From positions 173,312-237,311 of the forward strand of contig NZ_JASBQY010000003.1 of NCBI RefSeq assembly GCF_029960645.1: a stretch of DNA of 64,000 nucleotides, in the 5' to 3' direction. Made by a program: the position numbers and the translations under genes. This document shows positions 54,873-64,000 of the stretch, one piece after another. The notes under the pieces were generated by a model, which did not search any database, was not told the DNA's origin, and saw only the letters and a program-made list of their open reading frames with translations. Every line of letters starts with the position of its first letter. Within the stretch, counting starts at the first letter, position 1. This DNA comes from Arthrobacter sp. AL12 (lineage in GTDB: Bacteria > Actinomycetota > Actinomycetes > Actinomycetales > Micrococcaceae).

Positions 54873-55220
54873 ATGATTGTTGGCATTGGCGTAGACGTCG
54901 TAGACATTGAACGGTTCAGCCGGCAGCTGGAGCGCACCCCCGGGCTGCGCGACAGGCTGTTCGTCCCCGCGGAGCGCGAACTGAACACACGGTCCCTGGC
55001 GGCCCGGTTCGCGGCCAAGGAGGCCGTGGCCAAGGTCCTCGGCGCCCCGGCCGGCATGAACTGGCAGGACTGCTGGATCGGGCTGGACCAGAATGGTCCC
55101 ACGGTCCAGGTCAAAGGCACCGTGCTGGCCGTGGCCGAGTCGAAAGGCGTCAAACGCTGGCACCTGTCCATGAGCCACGACGGCGGCATCGCCACGGCAA
55201 CCGTCATTGCCGAAGGCTGA
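54873..55220 (+). CDS. acpS: Holo-[acyl-carrier-protein] synthase
   Basis: A 115-residue phosphopantetheinyl transferase that activates acyl carrier protein with coenzyme A. The metal ligands Asp8 ([12 protein letters not shown]) and Glu50 ([13 protein letters not shown]) are present, and the C-terminal [18 protein letters not shown] is typical. It starts 4 bp after glmS, so the two are co-transcribed. The neighbouring coaA supplies its coenzyme A substrate. Confidence 0.97.
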   Translation: MIVGIGVDVVDIERFSRQLERTPGLRDRLFVPAERELNTRSLAARFAAKEAVAKVLGAPAGMNWQDCWIGLDQNGPTVQVKGTVLAVAESKGVKRWHLSMSHDGGIATATVIAEG

Positions 55221-55283
55221 GCGTTACGAGCCTGACCCACGCCGCACTTCCCCCAGCGACTGCACCGCGAATGGACTGAAACC

Positions 55284-56798
55284 ATGATCAGCGCCTACAC
55301 CGGAACCCAGATACGGGAGGCTGAAGTGCCACTTCTGGCCACCGGTGCGGGCGCTGTTCTCATGCAGCGGGCCGCCCACGGGCTGGCCAACGCGGTGGTC
55401 CGCGAACTGCGTGCCCGCGGGGAGCGCCTTTACGGCGCCAGCGTCACCGTACTTGCCGGCAAGGGCAACAATGGCGGGGACGGGCTGTTCGCGGCCGCCA
55501 TGCTGGCAGCCCGCGGCATGCGGACGACGGCGGTACTCACCGCCGGGGACGCCCACCCGGAAGGGCTGCGGGCCTTCGAAAAGGCCGGCGGCCGGGTGAT
55601 CCGGCTGACGCACGGGAACGTTGCCGGCGCGTCGGCGGCCGCTGCGGCGTCCGGCGTCGTCCTCGACGCGATCCTTGGCACGGGCGCGCAGGGCGGGCTC
55701 CGCGGCCCTGCCGCGGAATTGATCGAGACTCTGGGGCGTGCCAGGCCCGGGCTCGTGGTGGCCTGCGACATCCCCAGCGGGGTGGACGCCGACACCGGGG
55801 AAGCCCATCCCCCCGTGCTCCCCGCGGAGCTGACCGTGACGTTCGGGGCGGCCAAGGCCGGCCTGCTGGCCGATCCCGGGGCGGACTACGCCGGTCGGGT
55901 GCAGGTGATCCCGATCGGGATCGAGGCTGCCCTGCCGGATCCGGCCCTGCGCCGGCTGCAGTCCGCGGACCTCGCCGCGCTCCTGCCGCACCCCGAGCGG
56001 CGCTCCCACAAGTACTCCCGCGGCGTCCTCGGCGTCGTGGCAGGCTCGCAGCAGTACCCCGGCGCCGCGGTGCTGGCCTGCCGCGGCGCGCTGGCAGCCG
56101 GAGTGGGCATGGTGCGCTACTTCGGCCCCCCGGACGTCGCCGACCTGGTCCGCCGGTCCTGCCCGGAAGTCGTGTGCAGCTCCGGCAACGCCGCGGACGC
56201 CCACGTCCAGGCCTGGCTGCTGGGACCGGGAATCGACGAGCACGCCCACGAGCAGCTCGACCGCGTGGCCGACGCCGCAGCCACCGGGCTTCCCGTCGTG
56301 GCCGACGCCGGGGCGCTGCCGGCCCTGCCCCGGGCCCTCGCCCCAAACTTCATCCTGACACCGCACGCCGGCGAGCTGGAAACCCTGCTGGCCCGCTACG
56401 GCGCCGCCGCCGGCCGCCCCGGAGTGGAGGGGGCGACGCTCGCGGCCGCGCGTCGGGCCAGTGACCTGACCGGGGGCACCGTCCTGCTCAAAGGCGCCAC
56501 CACGCTCGTGGCAGCCCCCTCGGGGGCCGTCTTCAGCCAGGCCGACGCGACGCCCTGGCTGGCAACCGCCGGCAGCGGGGACGTCCTGGCCGGCATCCTG
56601 GGGGCCCTGCTCGCGCAGCTGGCCGGTGTCCCCGGCACGTTCGCTTCCCTCGGGATCGGCGCCGATGACCGGTGGGCCGGCATCGCGGCGCTGGCCGCCA
56701 GCGTCCACGGCCGGGCCGGAAGCCTCGCCTCGGGCGGCGGGCCGGTGACGGCGTCGGACGTCGCGCAATCCGTGCGGGAGGTCATCGCCAAGCTGTAA
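55284..56798 (+). CDS. nnr: Bifunctional NAD(P)H-hydrate epimerase/dehydratase
   Basis: A 504-residue repair enzyme for hydrated NADH and NADPH. The N-terminal YjeF_N epimerase domain (about 1-215) has GKGNNGGDGLFAA near 57-69 and CDIPSGVDADTGE near 161-173. The C-terminal ADP-dependent dehydratase, ribokinase-like, has LLGPGID, LTPHAGELE and GSGDVLAGILGALL near 433-446. The fusion is common in bacteria. It is on the same strand as glmS-acpS, 63 bp later, and often sits beside acpS in actinobacteria. Confidence 0.95.
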   Translation: MISAYTGTQIREAEVPLLATGAGAVLMQRAAHGLANAVVRELRARGERLYGASVTVLAGKGNNGGDGLFAAAMLAARGMRTTAVLTAGDAHPEGLRAFEKAGGRVIRLTHGNVAGASAAAAASGVVLDAILGTGAQGGLRGPAAELIETLGRARPGLVVACDIPSGVDADTGEAHPPVLPAELTVTFGAAKAGLLADPGADYAGRVQVIPIGIEAALPDPALRRLQSADLAALLPHPERRSHKYSRGVLGVVAGSQQYPGAAVLACRGALAAGVGMVRYFGPPDVADLVRRSCPEVVCSSGNAADAHVQAWLLGPGIDEHAHEQLDRVADAAATGLPVVADAGALPALPRALAPNFILTPHAGELETLLARYGAAAGRPGVEGATLAAARRASDLTGGTVLLKGATTLVAAPSGAVFSQADATPWLATAGSGDVLAGILGALLAQLAGVPGTFASLGIGADDRWAGIAALAASVHGRAGSLASGGGPVTASDVAQSVREVIAKL

Positions 56799-56837
56799 CA
56801 AACGCGCACACCGAGTGCGCCGAGTCAACTAGTAACC

Positions 56838-56851
56838 CTACTTACAAGTAG
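56838..56851. promoter_or_regulatory. Inverted repeat operator candidate upstream of treX
   Basis: CTACTT and AAGTAG form a perfect inverted repeat with a 2-bp spacer, 56 bp before the treX start. It is suitable for a dimeric repressor; an overlapping -10-like TACTTACAAGT cannot be excluded. Confidence 0.4.
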
Positions 56852-56885
56852 TCTGTCTAGAGAATTTTTGTCTGTAGAGAATTTT
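56852..56885 (+). repeat. Direct repeat in the treX leader
   Basis: TCTGTCTAGAGAATTTT (56852-56868) is followed by TCTGTAGAGAATTTT (56871-56885), differing by a 2-nt deletion. The pair lies just before the treX ribosome binding site. It could be regulatory or a slippage duplication. Confidence 0.75.
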
Positions 56886-56906
56886 CGCCACGCACGAGGA
56901 GTACAC

Positions 56907-59144
56907 ATGGAAGTCTGGCCCGGAACGGCATACCCGCTGGGAGCCACCTTTGACGGCACCGGCACCAACTTTGCCCTGTTCAGCGAACGCGCGGATCGGG
57001 TGGAGCTGTGCATCCTTGCGGATGATTTGACCGAGACCCGCATCGAGCTGACCGAGGTGGACGGCTACGTGTGGCACTGCTACCTGCCGCACATCCAGCC
57101 CGGCCAGAAGTACGGCTACCGGGTCCACGGCCCGTACGAGCCCGAGAACGGACACCGCTTCAACGCGAACAAGCTGCTGATGGATCCCTACGCCAAGGCC
57201 GTCCAGGGCCAGATCGACTGGGACCCGGCGCTCTTCACCTACGAGTTCGGCGACCCCGATTCCCGCAACGACAGCGACTCGGCGCCGCACACCATGCACG
57301 GCGTGGTCATCAACCCGTTCTTCGAGTGGGACGGCGACCGCCAGCCGCGGATCCCCTACCACCAGTCGGTCATCTACGAGGCCCACGTCAAGGGCCTGAC
57401 CGAGCTGCACCCGGAGGTCCCCGAAGACCAGCGCGGCACCTATGCCGGCGTCGCGCACCCGGCCGTGATTGACCACCTGAAGAAGCTCGGCGTCACCGCG
57501 ATCGAGCTCATGCCCGTCCACCAGTTCGTCAACGACGGCACGCTCGAGGAGAAGGGCCTCAACAACTACTGGGGCTACAACACCATCGGCTTCTTCGCCC
57601 CGCAGAACACCTACAGCTCCTCCGGCGACGTCGGTCACCAGGTCCAGGAGTTCAAGGCCATGGTGCGCGACCTGCACAAGGCCGGCATGGAAGTGATCCT
57701 GGATGTGGTCTACAACCACACCGCGGAAGGCAACCACCTCGGCCCCACGCTGTCCTTCAAGGGCATCGACAACCAGGCCTACTACCGGCTGGTCGACGAT
57801 GACCTGAAGCACTACATGGACTACACCGGCACCGGTAACTCCCTTAACGTCCGGCACCCGCACTCGCTCCAGCTGCTGATGGACTCCCTGCGTTACTGGG
57901 TGACGGAAATGCACGTCGACGGCTTCCGATTCGACCTCGCCTCCACGCTCGCCCGCGAGTTCTACGACGTCGACAAGCTCTCCACCTTCTTCGAACTCAT
58001 TCAGCAGGACCCGATCGTCTCCCAGGTCAAGCTGATCGCCGAGCCCTGGGACATCGGCCCGGGCGGCTACCAGGTGGGCAACTTCCCGCCGCAGTGGACC
58101 GAGTGGAACGGCAAATACCGCGACACGGTCCGCGACTTCTGGCGCGGCGAGCCTTCCACCCTGGGCGAATTCGCGTCCCGCCTGACCGGCTCCGCGGACC
58201 TCTACGAAAGTTCGGCGCGGCGCCCCGTGGCCTCGATCAACTTCGTCACGGCCCACGACGGCTTCACCATGCGCGACCTGGTGTCCTACAACGAGAAGCA
58301 CAACGACGCCAACGGCGAGGGCAACAACGACGGCGAATCCCACAACCGGTCCTGGAACTGCGGCGAAGAGGGCGACACCGACGATGACCGCGTGCTGACC
58401 CTCCGCGCCCGCCAGCAGCGCAACTTCATCGCCACGCTGCTGCTCTCGCAGGGTGTTCCGATGCTCCTGCACGGTGACGAGCTGGGCCGCACCCAGCAGG
58501 GCAACAACAACACCTACTGCCAGGACTCCGAGCTGAGCTGGATCCACTGGGACGCGATGGACCAGCCGCTGGTGGAGTTCACCGCCGTCGTCAACAAGAT
58601 CCGCCACGACCACCCGATTTTCCGGCGCAGCCGCTTCTTCGACGGCCGCCCCGTGCGCCGCGGCGAGGGCGAGAAGCTGCCGGACATCGTCTGGCTCCGA
58701 ACGGACGGCACCGAAATGCTGCCGGAGGACTGGGACAGCGGCTTCGGCCGGACCATCGGCGTCTTCTACAACGGGCACGGCATCCAGGAACAGGACTCCC
58801 GCGGCCGCCGGATCACCGATGACAGCTTCGTGCTCGCCTTCAACGCCCATGACGACGACGTGGACTTCGCGCTGCCGGCCGAGGAATACTCGAAGTTCTG
58901 GGACGTCCTGGTGGACACCGCCGACCAGGCGAACACCGAGGAACCGCTCAAGGCGCGCGCGGTGCTGAAGCTCGCTGCCAAGTCCATGGTGGTGCTCCGC
59001 GCCCACTCCGGCCCCGAGGTGGAAGTGGACTACTCCGCAGCCGCGTCGCTGGCCTCCATGGCCGAGCACGAGGACGCCATCGGGGAGATGGTGGAGGCCC
59101 AGGATGAGGCCGCCGCAGCCGTCGCGAAAGCCACTGCCAAATGA
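56907..59144 (+). CDS. treX: Glycogen debranching enzyme TreX/GlgX
   Basis: A 745-residue GH13 isoamylase-type enzyme. It has an N-terminal CBM48 domain (about 1-110), then the catalytic barrel with [10 protein letters not shown], nucleophile Asp343 (DGFRFDLA), acid/base Glu379 (AEPWDIG) and [12 protein letters not shown]. It debranches glycogen to give linear chains for TreY. ATG 56907 follows ACGAGGAGTACAC; an upstream in-frame TTG at 56868 is unlikely. The last 40 residues are an acidic/Ala-rich extension. treY overlaps by 4 bp. Confidence 0.96.
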   Translation: MEVWPGTAYPLGATFDGTGTNFALFSERADRVELCILADDLTETRIELTEVDGYVWHCYLPHIQPGQKYGYRVHGPYEPENGHRFNANKLLMDPYAKAVQGQIDWDPALFTYEFGDPDSRNDSDSAPHTMHGVVINPFFEWDGDRQPRIPYHQSVIYEAHVKGLTELHPEVPEDQRGTYAGVAHPAVIDHLKKLGVTAIELMPVHQFVNDGTLEEKGLNNYWGYNTIGFFAPQNTYSSSGDVGHQVQEFKAMVRDLHKAGMEVILDVVYNHTAEGNHLGPTLSFKGIDNQAYYRLVDDDLKHYMDYTGTGNSLNVRHPHSLQLLMDSLRYWVTEMHVDGFRFDLASTLAREFYDVDKLSTFFELIQQDPIVSQVKLIAEPWDIGPGGYQVGNFPPQWTEWNGKYRDTVRDFWRGEPSTLGEFASRLTGSADLYESSARRPVASINFVTAHDGFTMRDLVSYNEKHNDANGEGNNDGESHNRSWNCGEEGDTDDDRVLTLRARQQRNFIATLLLSQGVPMLLHGDELGRTQQGNNNTYCQDSELSWIHWDAMDQPLVEFTAVVNKIRHDHPIFRRSRFFDGRPVRRGEGEKLPDIVWLRTDGTEMLPEDWDSGFGRTIGVFYNGHGIQEQDSRGRRITDDSFVLAFNAHDDDVDFALPAEEYSKFWDVLVDTADQANTEEPLKARAVLKLAAKSMVVLRAHSGPEVEVDYSAAASLASMAEHEDAIGEMVEAQDEAAAAVAKATAK

Positions 59145-61483
59145 GGACCCCCGTCTCCACCTACCGGCTTCAGATCCGGCCCGGCTTCACCCTCCAGGAT
59201 GCTGCCGAGACCGTGCCCTACCTGAAGTCACTCGGCGTGGACTGGATCTACCTCTCGCCGATCCTGACCGCGGAGAAGGGCTCGGACCACGGCTATGACG
59301 TCACCGACCCCTCCGCGATCGACCCCGACCGGGGCGGCGCCGAGGGACTGGTCGCCGCGTCGCAGGCAGCGCGGGACGCCGGGATGGGTGTGCTCGTGGA
59401 CATCGTGCCCAACCATGTCGGCGTCGCCACCCCCGTGCAGAACCCCTGGTGGTGGTCCCTGCTCAAGGAGGGACAGCAGTCCCGCTACGCCCCGGCGTTC
59501 GACGTCGACTGGGACTTCGGCGGCGGCCGGATCCGGATTCCCGTGCTGGGATCGGACGCCGACGTTGAGGCGCTGGAAGTCAAGGACGGGGAGCTGCGGT
59601 ACTACGACCACCGCTTCCCGCTGGCCGAGGGCACCTATACCGCAGGTGACCCCACTGCGGATGACCCCCGCGCGGTCCACGACCGGCAGCACTACGAGCT
59701 GGTCGGCTGGCGCCGGGCCGACAACGAGCTGAACTACCGCAGGTTCTTCGCCGTCAACAGCCTGGCCGGCATCCGGGTCGAGATCCCGGAGGTCTTCGAC
59801 GAGGCGCACGCCGAGATCGTCCGCTGGTTCCGCGACGGGCTCGTCGACGGGGTCCGGATCGACCACCCGGACGGGCTGGCCGATCCGGAGGGCTACCTGC
59901 GCCGGCTCCGCGAGGTCACCGGCGGCAGCTACCTGCTGATCGAGAAGATCCTGGAACCGGGGGAGGTGCTCCCGGCGGGCTTCGACTGCGAGGGAACCAC
60001 CGGCTACGACGCCCTCGCGGACGTGGACCGGCTCTTCGTCGACCCCGCCGGGCAGGACACCCTCAATGAACTCGACACCGAGCTGCGCGGCGGCCAGCCG
60101 GCGGACTACGAGGACATGATCCGCGGCACCAAGCGCCGGATCACGGACGGGATCCTGCACTCCGAGATGCTCCGGCTGGCACGGCTGGTGCCGTCCGGAA
60201 CCGGTCTCAGCGTCGAGGCGGCCGCCGACGCGCTGTCCGAAATCATCGCCGCGTTCCCGGTCTACCGCAGCTACCTGCCCGAGGGCGCGGACGTCCTGAA
60301 AGAGGCGTGCGAACTTGCCGTCCGCCGCCGCCCCGAGCTGGCCGACGCCGTCGGGCAGCTGCTGCCGCTGCTGCTCGACGCCGGCCCGGAGCCGGACGCC
60401 GAACTGGGACGCCGTTTCCAGCAGACCTCCGGCATGGTCATGGCCAAGGGCGTGGAGGACACCGCGTTCTTCCGCTACACCCGGCTGGGGACCCTGACGG
60501 AAGTCGGGGCCGATCCCACCGAGTTCGCCGTCGACCCGGACGAGTTCCACCACCGGATGGCCCGGCGGCAGGCCGGGCAGCCGCTGTCCATGACGACGCT
60601 GAGCACGCACGACACCAAGCGCAGCGAGGACACCCGGGCCCGGATCTCCGTGCTCGCGGAAATGGCCCCGCACTGGCGGGCCGCACTGACCCGGCTGCAG
60701 GAACTGGCGCCGCTGCCCGACGGGCCGCTGGCGAACCTGCTCTGGCAGGCCATCGCCGGCGCCTGGCCCGCGGACCGGGACCGGCTGCAGTCCTACGCGC
60801 AGAAGGCGGCCCGGGAAGCCGGCAACTCCACCGACTGGCTGGACCCGGATGCCGGCTTCGAGGAGAAGCTGGCCGCCGCCGTCGACGCGGCCTTCGACAA
60901 CCCCGACGTCCGGGCGGAACTGGAGTCCTTCGTGGACCTCCTGACCCCGCACGGGGCCGTCAATTCGCTGGGCGCCAAGCTGGTGCAGCTGACCATGCCC
61001 GGGGTCCCGGACGTGTACCAGGGCACCGAGTTCTGGGACCGTTCACTGACGGATCCGGACAACCGGCGGCCGTTCGACTACGATGCGCGGCGCACGGCCC
61101 TGGCCGCGCTCGACGCCGGCGAGCGGCCGGCGTCGTACACCGACGACGCGGCGAAACTCCTGGTCACCTCGCGGGCACTGCGCCTGCGCCGGGACCACCC
61201 GGAGCTGTTCACGGGCTACCGCCCCGTGGCGGCCACCGGCTCGGCCGCCGGGCACCTGATCGGCTTCGACCGGGTCGGTGCCGCGGGCGCCGGGGCCATC
61301 ACCCTCGCGACCCGGCTGCCCCGGGGACTGGAGCAGCAGGGCGGCTGGCGGGACACCGCCATCGCGCTGGACGGTCCCATGACCGACGAACTGACGGGCG
61401 CCACCTTCGGCCCGGGCACCGTGGAGGTGGCTGCCATCCTGGCCAGCTACCCGGTCGCCCTGCTGGTCCCCGCCAAGCACTGA
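59141..61483 (+). CDS. treY: Maltooligosyl trehalose synthase
   Basis: A 780-residue GH13 enzyme that turns the reducing-end alpha-1,4 bond of maltooligosaccharides into the alpha,alpha-1,1 bond of trehalose. Landmarks are [18 protein letters not shown] at the start, DIVPNHVG near 87, nucleophile Asp241 in [15 protein letters not shown], acid/base Glu268 in [11 protein letters not shown] and [16 protein letters not shown] near 486-501. The ATG overlaps the treX stop. treZ follows after 25 bp. Confidence 0.97.
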   Translation: MRTPVSTYRLQIRPGFTLQDAAETVPYLKSLGVDWIYLSPILTAEKGSDHGYDVTDPSAIDPDRGGAEGLVAASQAARDAGMGVLVDIVPNHVGVATPVQNPWWWSLLKEGQQSRYAPAFDVDWDFGGGRIRIPVLGSDADVEALEVKDGELRYYDHRFPLAEGTYTAGDPTADDPRAVHDRQHYELVGWRRADNELNYRRFFAVNSLAGIRVEIPEVFDEAHAEIVRWFRDGLVDGVRIDHPDGLADPEGYLRRLREVTGGSYLLIEKILEPGEVLPAGFDCEGTTGYDALADVDRLFVDPAGQDTLNELDTELRGGQPADYEDMIRGTKRRITDGILHSEMLRLARLVPSGTGLSVEAAADALSEIIAAFPVYRSYLPEGADVLKEACELAVRRRPELADAVGQLLPLLLDAGPEPDAELGRRFQQTSGMVMAKGVEDTAFFRYTRLGTLTEVGADPTEFAVDPDEFHHRMARRQAGQPLSMTTLSTHDTKRSEDTRARISVLAEMAPHWRAALTRLQELAPLPDGPLANLLWQAIAGAWPADRDRLQSYAQKAAREAGNSTDWLDPDAGFEEKLAAAVDAAFDNPDVRAELESFVDLLTPHGAVNSLGAKLVQLTMPGVPDVYQGTEFWDRSLTDPDNRRPFDYDARRTALAALDAGERPASYTDDAAKLLVTSRALRLRRDHPELFTGYRPVAATGSAAGHLIGFDRVGAAGAGAITLATRLPRGLEQQGGWRDTAIALDGPMTDELTGATFGPGTVEVAAILASYPVALLVPAKH

Positions 61484-61508
61484 TAGAACCCCCGATAGAC
61501 GGAAAGCT

Positions 61509-63302
61509 GTGATCACCTTGCTCGCGAACGGAAATGAACGCTTCGACCTCTGGGCGCCGGAAGCGGGCACTGTGACGCTGCTGGCCGACGGCCGGCAGTA
61601 CCCGATGACCCGACGGCCCGGCGGCGGCGGGGCTGGTACTGCTGGCGGTGACGGCGGCGGGTGGTGGACCGCCCCGAAGGCCCCGGCCTCCGGGGACGTC
61701 GACTACGGCTACCTCCTCGACGGGGACACCACCCCGCTGCCGGACCCCCGGTCCCGGCGGCAGCCCGAGGGTGTCCACTCCCTGTCCCGCACGTTCGACG
61801 CCGGCAGCCACGACTGGGCCGACGGGCAGTGGCAGGGCCGCGGGCTGCAGGGCGCCGTGATCTATGAGCTGCACCTGGGGACCTTCACCCCCGAGGGAAC
61901 GCTGGACGCGGCCATCGGCAAGCTCGACTACCTGGTGGACCTCGGCATCGATTTTGTCGAGCTGCTCCCGGTGAACGGGTTCAACGGCACCCACAACTGG
62001 GGCTACGACGGCGTCCTCTGGTACGCCGTGCACGAAGGCTACGGCGGACCCGCCGCATACCAGCGCTTCGTGGACGCCGCCCACGCCGCCGGGCTCGGCG
62101 TCATCCAGGACGTCGTCTACAACCACCTCGGCCCCAGCGGGAACTACCTTTCGCGGTTCGGGCCGTACCTGAAGTCGGGGGAGGGCAACACCTGGGGCGA
62201 CTCGGTGAACCTCGACGGCCCCGGCTCCGACACCGTGCGCCGCTACATCCTGGAGAACGCCGCGATGTGGCTGCGGGACTACCACGTGGACGGGCTGCGG
62301 CTCGACGCCGTGCACGCCTTCAAGGACGAGCGGGCGGTCCACCTGCTCGAGGAGTTCGGTGCGCTCGCGGACGAAGTGTCCGCCGAAACCGGCCGTCCCG
62401 CCACGATGATCGCCGAGTCGGACCTCAACGATCCGCGGCTGCTCTACCCGCGCGACGTCAACGGCCACGGCCTGGCCGGGCAGTGGAGCGATGATTTCCA
62501 CCATGCCGTGCACGTCAACGTCAGCGGGGAGGCCACCGGCTACTACGCCGACTTCGAATCCCTCGAGGCCCTCGCCAAGGTCCTGGTCGACGGCTACTTC
62601 CACGACGGCAGCTACTCCAGCTTCCGCGGCCGCCACCACGGCCGGCCCATCAACACCGGCATGGTCCACCCGGCGGCGCTGGTGGTCTGCAGCCAGAACC
62701 ACGACCAGATCGGCAACCGGGCCACCGGGGACCGGCTGTCCCAGACCCTGGGGTACGGGCAGCTGGCGCTCGCCGCCGTCGCGACCCTGACCTCGCCGTT
62801 CACGCCGATGCTGTTCATGGGCGAGGAATACGGCGCCACCACGCCGTGGCAGTTCTTCACCTCGCACCCGGAGCCGGAGCTCGGGAAAGCCACCGCCGAG
62901 GGCCGGATCCGGGAGTTCGAGCGGATGGGCTGGGACCCCGCCGTCGTGCCCGACCCGCAGGACCCGGAGACCTTCACCCGCTCCCGGCTCAACTGGGCCG
63001 AAGCCGCCGAGGGGGACCACGCCCGGCTGCTGGAGCTGTACCGGCAGCTGATCGCGCTGCGGCGTGCGACGCCGGAACTCGCCGGGCTCGGCTTCGAGGA
63101 CACCGCGGTGGCCTTTAGCGAGGCCGACCGCTGGCTCCGGCTGCGCCGCGGCAGCGTGGAGGTTGCGATGAACTTCTCCGCTGCACCGAACCGGCTCGCC
63201 GTTGCCGGCAGCACCATCGCACTGGCGACCGACGGCGGCGCGCGCCTCGCGGACCGCCAGCTCGACCTCCCCGGCCACAGCGCCGCCATCATCTCGAAAT
63301 AG
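61509..63302 (+). CDS. treZ: Maltooligosyl trehalose trehalohydrolase
   Basis: A 597-residue GH13 enzyme releasing trehalose from the TreY product. The N-terminal CBM48-type domain begins [15 protein letters not shown] and includes a Gly-rich insertion (about 37-53). The catalytic barrel has [13 protein letters not shown], nucleophile Asp266 ([11 protein letters not shown]), acid/base Glu303 (IAESDLND) and [11 protein letters not shown]. The GTG at 61509 follows ACGGAAAGCT. It completes the treX-treY-treZ pathway. Confidence 0.97.
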   Translation: MITLLANGNERFDLWAPEAGTVTLLADGRQYPMTRRPGGGGAGTAGGDGGGWWTAPKAPASGDVDYGYLLDGDTTPLPDPRSRRQPEGVHSLSRTFDAGSHDWADGQWQGRGLQGAVIYELHLGTFTPEGTLDAAIGKLDYLVDLGIDFVELLPVNGFNGTHNWGYDGVLWYAVHEGYGGPAAYQRFVDAAHAAGLGVIQDVVYNHLGPSGNYLSRFGPYLKSGEGNTWGDSVNLDGPGSDTVRRYILENAAMWLRDYHVDGLRLDAVHAFKDERAVHLLEEFGALADEVSAETGRPATMIAESDLNDPRLLYPRDVNGHGLAGQWSDDFHHAVHVNVSGEATGYYADFESLEALAKVLVDGYFHDGSYSSFRGRHHGRPINTGMVHPAALVVCSQNHDQIGNRATGDRLSQTLGYGQLALAAVATLTSPFTPMLFMGEEYGATTPWQFFTSHPEPELGKATAEGRIREFERMGWDPAVVPDPQDPETFTRSRLNWAEAAEGDHARLLELYRQLIALRRATPELAGLGFEDTAVAFSEADRWLRLRRGSVEVAMNFSAAPNRLAVAGSTIALATDGGARLADRQLDLPGHSAAIISK

Positions 63303-63317
63303 GACAGGACCGTACGC

Positions 63318-64000
63318 ATGACTTACGATGCAGCAGACACCCGCTATGACTCCATGCCCTACCGCCGGGTGGGACGCAGCGGGCTCAAGCTCCCCGCCAT
63401 TTCGCTGGGCCTGTGGCACAACTTCGGCGACGACAAGCCGTTCGAGATCCAGCGCGCCATCCTGCGCCGGGCCTTCGACCTCGGCGTCAACCACTTCGAT
63501 CTGGCCAACAACTACGGGCCGCTGGCCGGTTCCGCCGAGACCAACTTCGGCCGGCACCTCAAGGACGACTTCGCCCCGTACCGGGACGAGCTCATCATCT
63601 CGACCAAGGCCGGCTACAACATGTGGCCGGGCCCGTTCGGCGAGTGGGGCTCGCGCAAATACCTGCTCGCCAGCCTGGACCAGTCGCTGAACCGCATGGG
63701 CCTGGACTATGTGGACATCTTCTACAGCCACCGGCCCGACCCGGAAACGCCGATGGAAGAGACCATGGGTGCCCTGGACCACGCCGTCCGCTCCGGGAAG
63801 GCCCTGTACGCCGGGATCTCCTCCTACACCCCGGAACAGACCCTCGAGGCCGCACGGATCCTGAAGGAGCTCGGCACCCCGCTCCTGATCCACCAGCCGA
63901 GCTACTCCATGCTGAACCGCTGGACCGAAAACGGCAGCCCCAACCTCTACGAGGCGCTCGAGACGGTGGGGGCCGGCTCGATCGCGTTCTCGCCGCTGGC
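63318..64000 (+). CDS. Aldo/keto reductase, 5' part (cut by window end)
   Basis: The first 227 residues of an NADPH-dependent aldo/keto reductase, probably of the YghZ/Gpr-like AKR14 or potassium-channel-beta-like branch. The catalytic tetrad is visible: Asp and Tyr in HFDLANNYGP (about 55-64), Lys in STKAGYN (about 95) and His in FYSHRPDPET (about 135). The family is about 330-350 residues, so roughly 100 C-terminal residues are missing. It starts 15 bp after treZ with AGGACAGGAC upstream and may be co-transcribed. Confidence 0.93.
   Translation, partial: MTYDAADTRYDSMPYRRVGRSGLKLPAISLGLWHNFGDDKPFEIQRAILRRAFDLGVNHFDLANNYGPLAGSAETNFGRHLKDDFAPYRDELIISTKAGYNMWPGPFGEWGSRKYLLASLDQSLNRMGLDYVDIFYSHRPDPETPMEETMGALDHAVRSGKALYAGISSYTPEQTLEAARILKELGTPLLIHQPSYSMLNRWTENGSPNLYEALETVGAGSIAFSPL

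Noticed and set aside
52937..55285. A minus-strand open frame of 782 codons opposite glmS and acpS
   Set aside because: It is the mirror of highly GC-biased codons; the plus strand encodes complete, recognisable glmS and acpS, and the antisense product resembles no family.
56838..59069. A minus-strand open frame of 743 codons opposite treX
   Set aside because: It is the antisense shadow of a clear GH13 gene; it lacks a ribosome binding site and shows unnatural Val/Gly/Asp/His-rich composition.

Overview
This window is chromosomal DNA from a high-GC actinobacterium, most likely a Micrococcaceae member of the Arthrobacter/Pseudarthrobacter group. The basis is GC-rich codon use, an S10-spc-alpha ribosomal block with Lys/Glu/Ala-rich tails on L29, L17 and S3, spc and alpha operons lacking rpsN and rpsD, a treX-treY-treZ cluster, and candidate leaderless TANNNT promoters. 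The genus is inferred from gene content; no rRNA or tRNA gene was seen.

Layout. 1-6915: the 3' part of a type B carboxylesterase, a ~1,400-residue polytopic membrane protein of unknown function, a 41-residue membrane peptide, and a GH1 beta-glucosidase on the minus strand. 7399-20385: the S10 operon (rpsJ to rpsQ), a terminator/promoter break, the spc operon (rplN to rplO), a second break, then secY-adk-map. 20508-23803 (minus): a Tat-type lipoprotein sugar-binding protein and two permeases with no ATPase gene. 24068-25084: a P1-family self-cleaving peptidase. 25262-29382: infA-rpmJ-rpsM-rpsK-rpoA-rplQ and truA. 29369-31757: a soluble histidine kinase, a divergent OmpR-type response regulator, and an Hpt-like protein lacking the phosphoacceptor histidine.

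31883-47531 (minus) is the most distinctive region: two complete tad (Flp pilus) loci in direct tandem, each ordered pilin(s)-tadE-tadG-cpaB-tadZ-tadA-tadB-tadC, sharing one prepilin peptidase gene. One locus has two nearly identical pilins with a Cys-containing tail; the other has a single unrelated short pilin. Strong hairpins follow the pilin genes and may set pilin stoichiometry. The adjacent two-component genes are candidate regulators by position only.

47826-64000: rplM-rpsI, glmM, mscL, a VanY-like carboxypeptidase with coaA, glmS-acpS, a fused NAD(P)HX epimerase/dehydratase, treX-treY-treZ (trehalose from glycogen) and the start of an aldo/keto reductase cut by the window end. glmM and glmS belong to one pathway (UDP-GlcNAc), and both have a -10 hexamer 7 nt before the ATG, as does truA.

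All function calls rest on recognised motifs, length and gene order read by eye. Promoter, operator and attenuator calls are pattern-based and tentative.
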